40,955 nt of DNA from Erysipelothrix aquatica (GTDB taxonomy: Bacteria > Bacillota_I > Bacilli_A > Erysipelotrichales > Erysipelotrichaceae). Within the stretch, counting starts at the first letter, position 1. Every line of letters starts with the position of its first letter. Position numbers and translations under genes: made by a program. This document shows positions 40,624 through 40,955 of the stretch, in pieces. The notes beneath the pieces are model-generated. The model was given only the letters and a program-made list of their open reading frames with translations. It had not been told where the DNA came from and did not search any database. The stretch covers positions 1 through 40,955 of the forward strand of contig NZ_WTSY02000020.1 of assembly GCF_009828775.2 (NCBI RefSeq), given 5' to 3'.

Positions 40624-40709
40624 TAAATAGTGTTAAACGCCACTAAATAGTGCGTTCTAGTTAGTTGTGATTTTTCGATATATTTACTTGTAGGGGTTAT
40701 GTAGGGGTT
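40624..40709. repeat. Two pairs of short direct repeats beside the tRNA remnant
   Basis: TAAATAGTG occurs at 40624-40632 and 40644-40652 (20-nt period; the second copy is part of the palindrome CACTA-AA-TAGTG). TGTAGGGGTT occurs at 40689-40698 and 40700-40709 (11-nt period, one helical turn). Phased short repeats next to an att core are typical of integrase arm-binding sites, though no integrase gene lies in the window. Confidence 0.6.
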
Positions 40710-40790
40710 TTTATTCATTTATTATTTTCTGATAATTGGATTTATTATTACCTAGCCACCTCTACAAAGAACAATAAAAAATGCAATAAT

Positions 40791-40819
40791 TTGCTTTTAG
40801 TCATAAATACTGATATACT
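40791..40819 (+). promoter_or_regulatory. Cold-shock gene promoter
   Basis: -35 TTGCTT (40791-40796), 17-nt spacer, -10 TATACT (40814-40819). The leader of about 77 nt before the start codon is long, as is common for cold-shock genes. Confidence 0.7.
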
Positions 40820-40839
40820 AACATTAATATATGACTAAA
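40796..40839. repeat. Inverted repeat straddling the cold-shock promoter -10
   Basis: TTTAGTCATA (40796-40805) and TATGACTAAA (40830-40839) are perfect 10-base inverted copies separated by 24 bases. One arm lies in the promoter spacer, the other just after the expected transcription start. Confidence 0.65.
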
Positions 40840-40903
40840 CACATTAAATAATACCTAACACCTGTTATTATATGAGACATATTTTAGAGGGAGGTATTTT
40901 TTT

Positions 40904-40955
40904 ATGGAATCAGGAAAAGTAAAATTCTTTAACGCTGAAAAAGGCTTCGGCTTTA
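40904..40955 (+). CDS. csp: Cold-shock domain protein, 5' part (cut by window edge)
   Basis: Seventeen codons before the window ends: MESGKVKFFNAEKGFGF, the start of the cold-shock domain with the first RNA-binding strand (the RNP1 motif KGFGF). Csp proteins bind single-stranded RNA and DNA and keep mRNA unfolded at low temperature or in stationary phase. GGGAGG lies nine bases before the ATG. The full protein is normally about 66 residues, so roughly three quarters lie outside the window. Confidence 0.93.
   Translation, partial: MESGKVKFFNAEKGFGF

Noticed and set aside
40578-40660. A complete tRNA gene
   Set aside because: Only the last 19 bases of a tRNA are present; no anticodon arm, D arm or 5' acceptor strand can be found upstream on the minus strand.

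Overview
The window is low-GC Gram-positive (Firmicutes) chromosome. Gene content points to the Erysipelotrichia, most likely Erysipelothrix rhusiopathiae or a close relative: an LPXTG-anchored hyaluronate lyase, a CIRCE-controlled trigger factor, T-box-controlled isoleucyl- and valyl-tRNA synthetase operons, a TPP riboswitch and a reduced sepF-divIVA-ileS cluster. The species name is inference from overall resemblance; no search was run.

Layout. 1-180: 5' end of a 16S rRNA gene on the minus strand with its promoter. 200-2640 (minus): PgpA-like phosphatase, an AAC(3)-like protein, then a TPP-riboswitch-controlled thiamine transporter and a DUF402 nucleotide phosphatase. 2749-4885 (plus): M32 carboxypeptidase and Mn/Fe superoxide dismutase. 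4964-7654 (minus): secreted, wall-anchored hyaluronate lyase with a cre-like operator at its promoter. 8001-12538 (minus): sepF, divIVA, T-box, ileS and a SpoU methyltransferase. 12599-16023 (minus): long-form HPF, a zinc-dependent phospholipase C-like protein, alanine dehydrogenase and a HAD hydrolase. 16104-18887 (plus): a 30-codon leader ORF followed by the MgtA-type P-type ATPase. 18952-22541 (minus): T-box, GNAT acetyltransferase, valS and a 52-residue membrane protein. 22567-23020: two broken genes whose missing ends abut. 23139-25371 (plus): two paralogous ATP-grasp proteins, each with its own promoter and terminator. 25435-30362 (minus): DUF3196-like protein, trigger factor, Lon and EngB. 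30492-30621 (plus): a possible small RNA. 30662-31543 (minus): CAP-domain secreted protein. 31640-36514 (minus): quinone oxidoreductase followed by a tightly overlapping deacetylase/DgaE/DgaF/KdgK operon for an amino-sugar acid. 36749-40265 (minus): a membrane glycosylation cluster (GT-C, GT2, DUF2304, SMR-like, DUF368 polyprenyl-phosphate translocase). 40542-40955: a tRNA 3'-end remnant with its terminator, short phased repeats that look like an integration site, and the start of a cold-shock gene.

How it fits together. The hyaluronate lyase would release unsaturated hyaluronan disaccharides at the cell surface; the deacetylase/DgaE/DgaF/KdgK operon feeds 2-keto-3-deoxy sugar acids to pyruvate and triose phosphate, so it could process related sugar acids (inference). 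Stress and growth control is visible in HrcA/CIRCE for tig, a tig-lon terminator, HPF and two T-boxes.

The most interesting candidate for something undescribed is the mgtA leader. A short ORF with its own promoter and ribosome binding site encodes a peptide with an acidic-proline stretch like the enterobacterial MgtL leader. Its Pro-Pro-Ser codons are complementary to the mgtA Shine-Dalgarno sequence, which suggests a translation-attenuation magnesium sensor in a Gram-positive.
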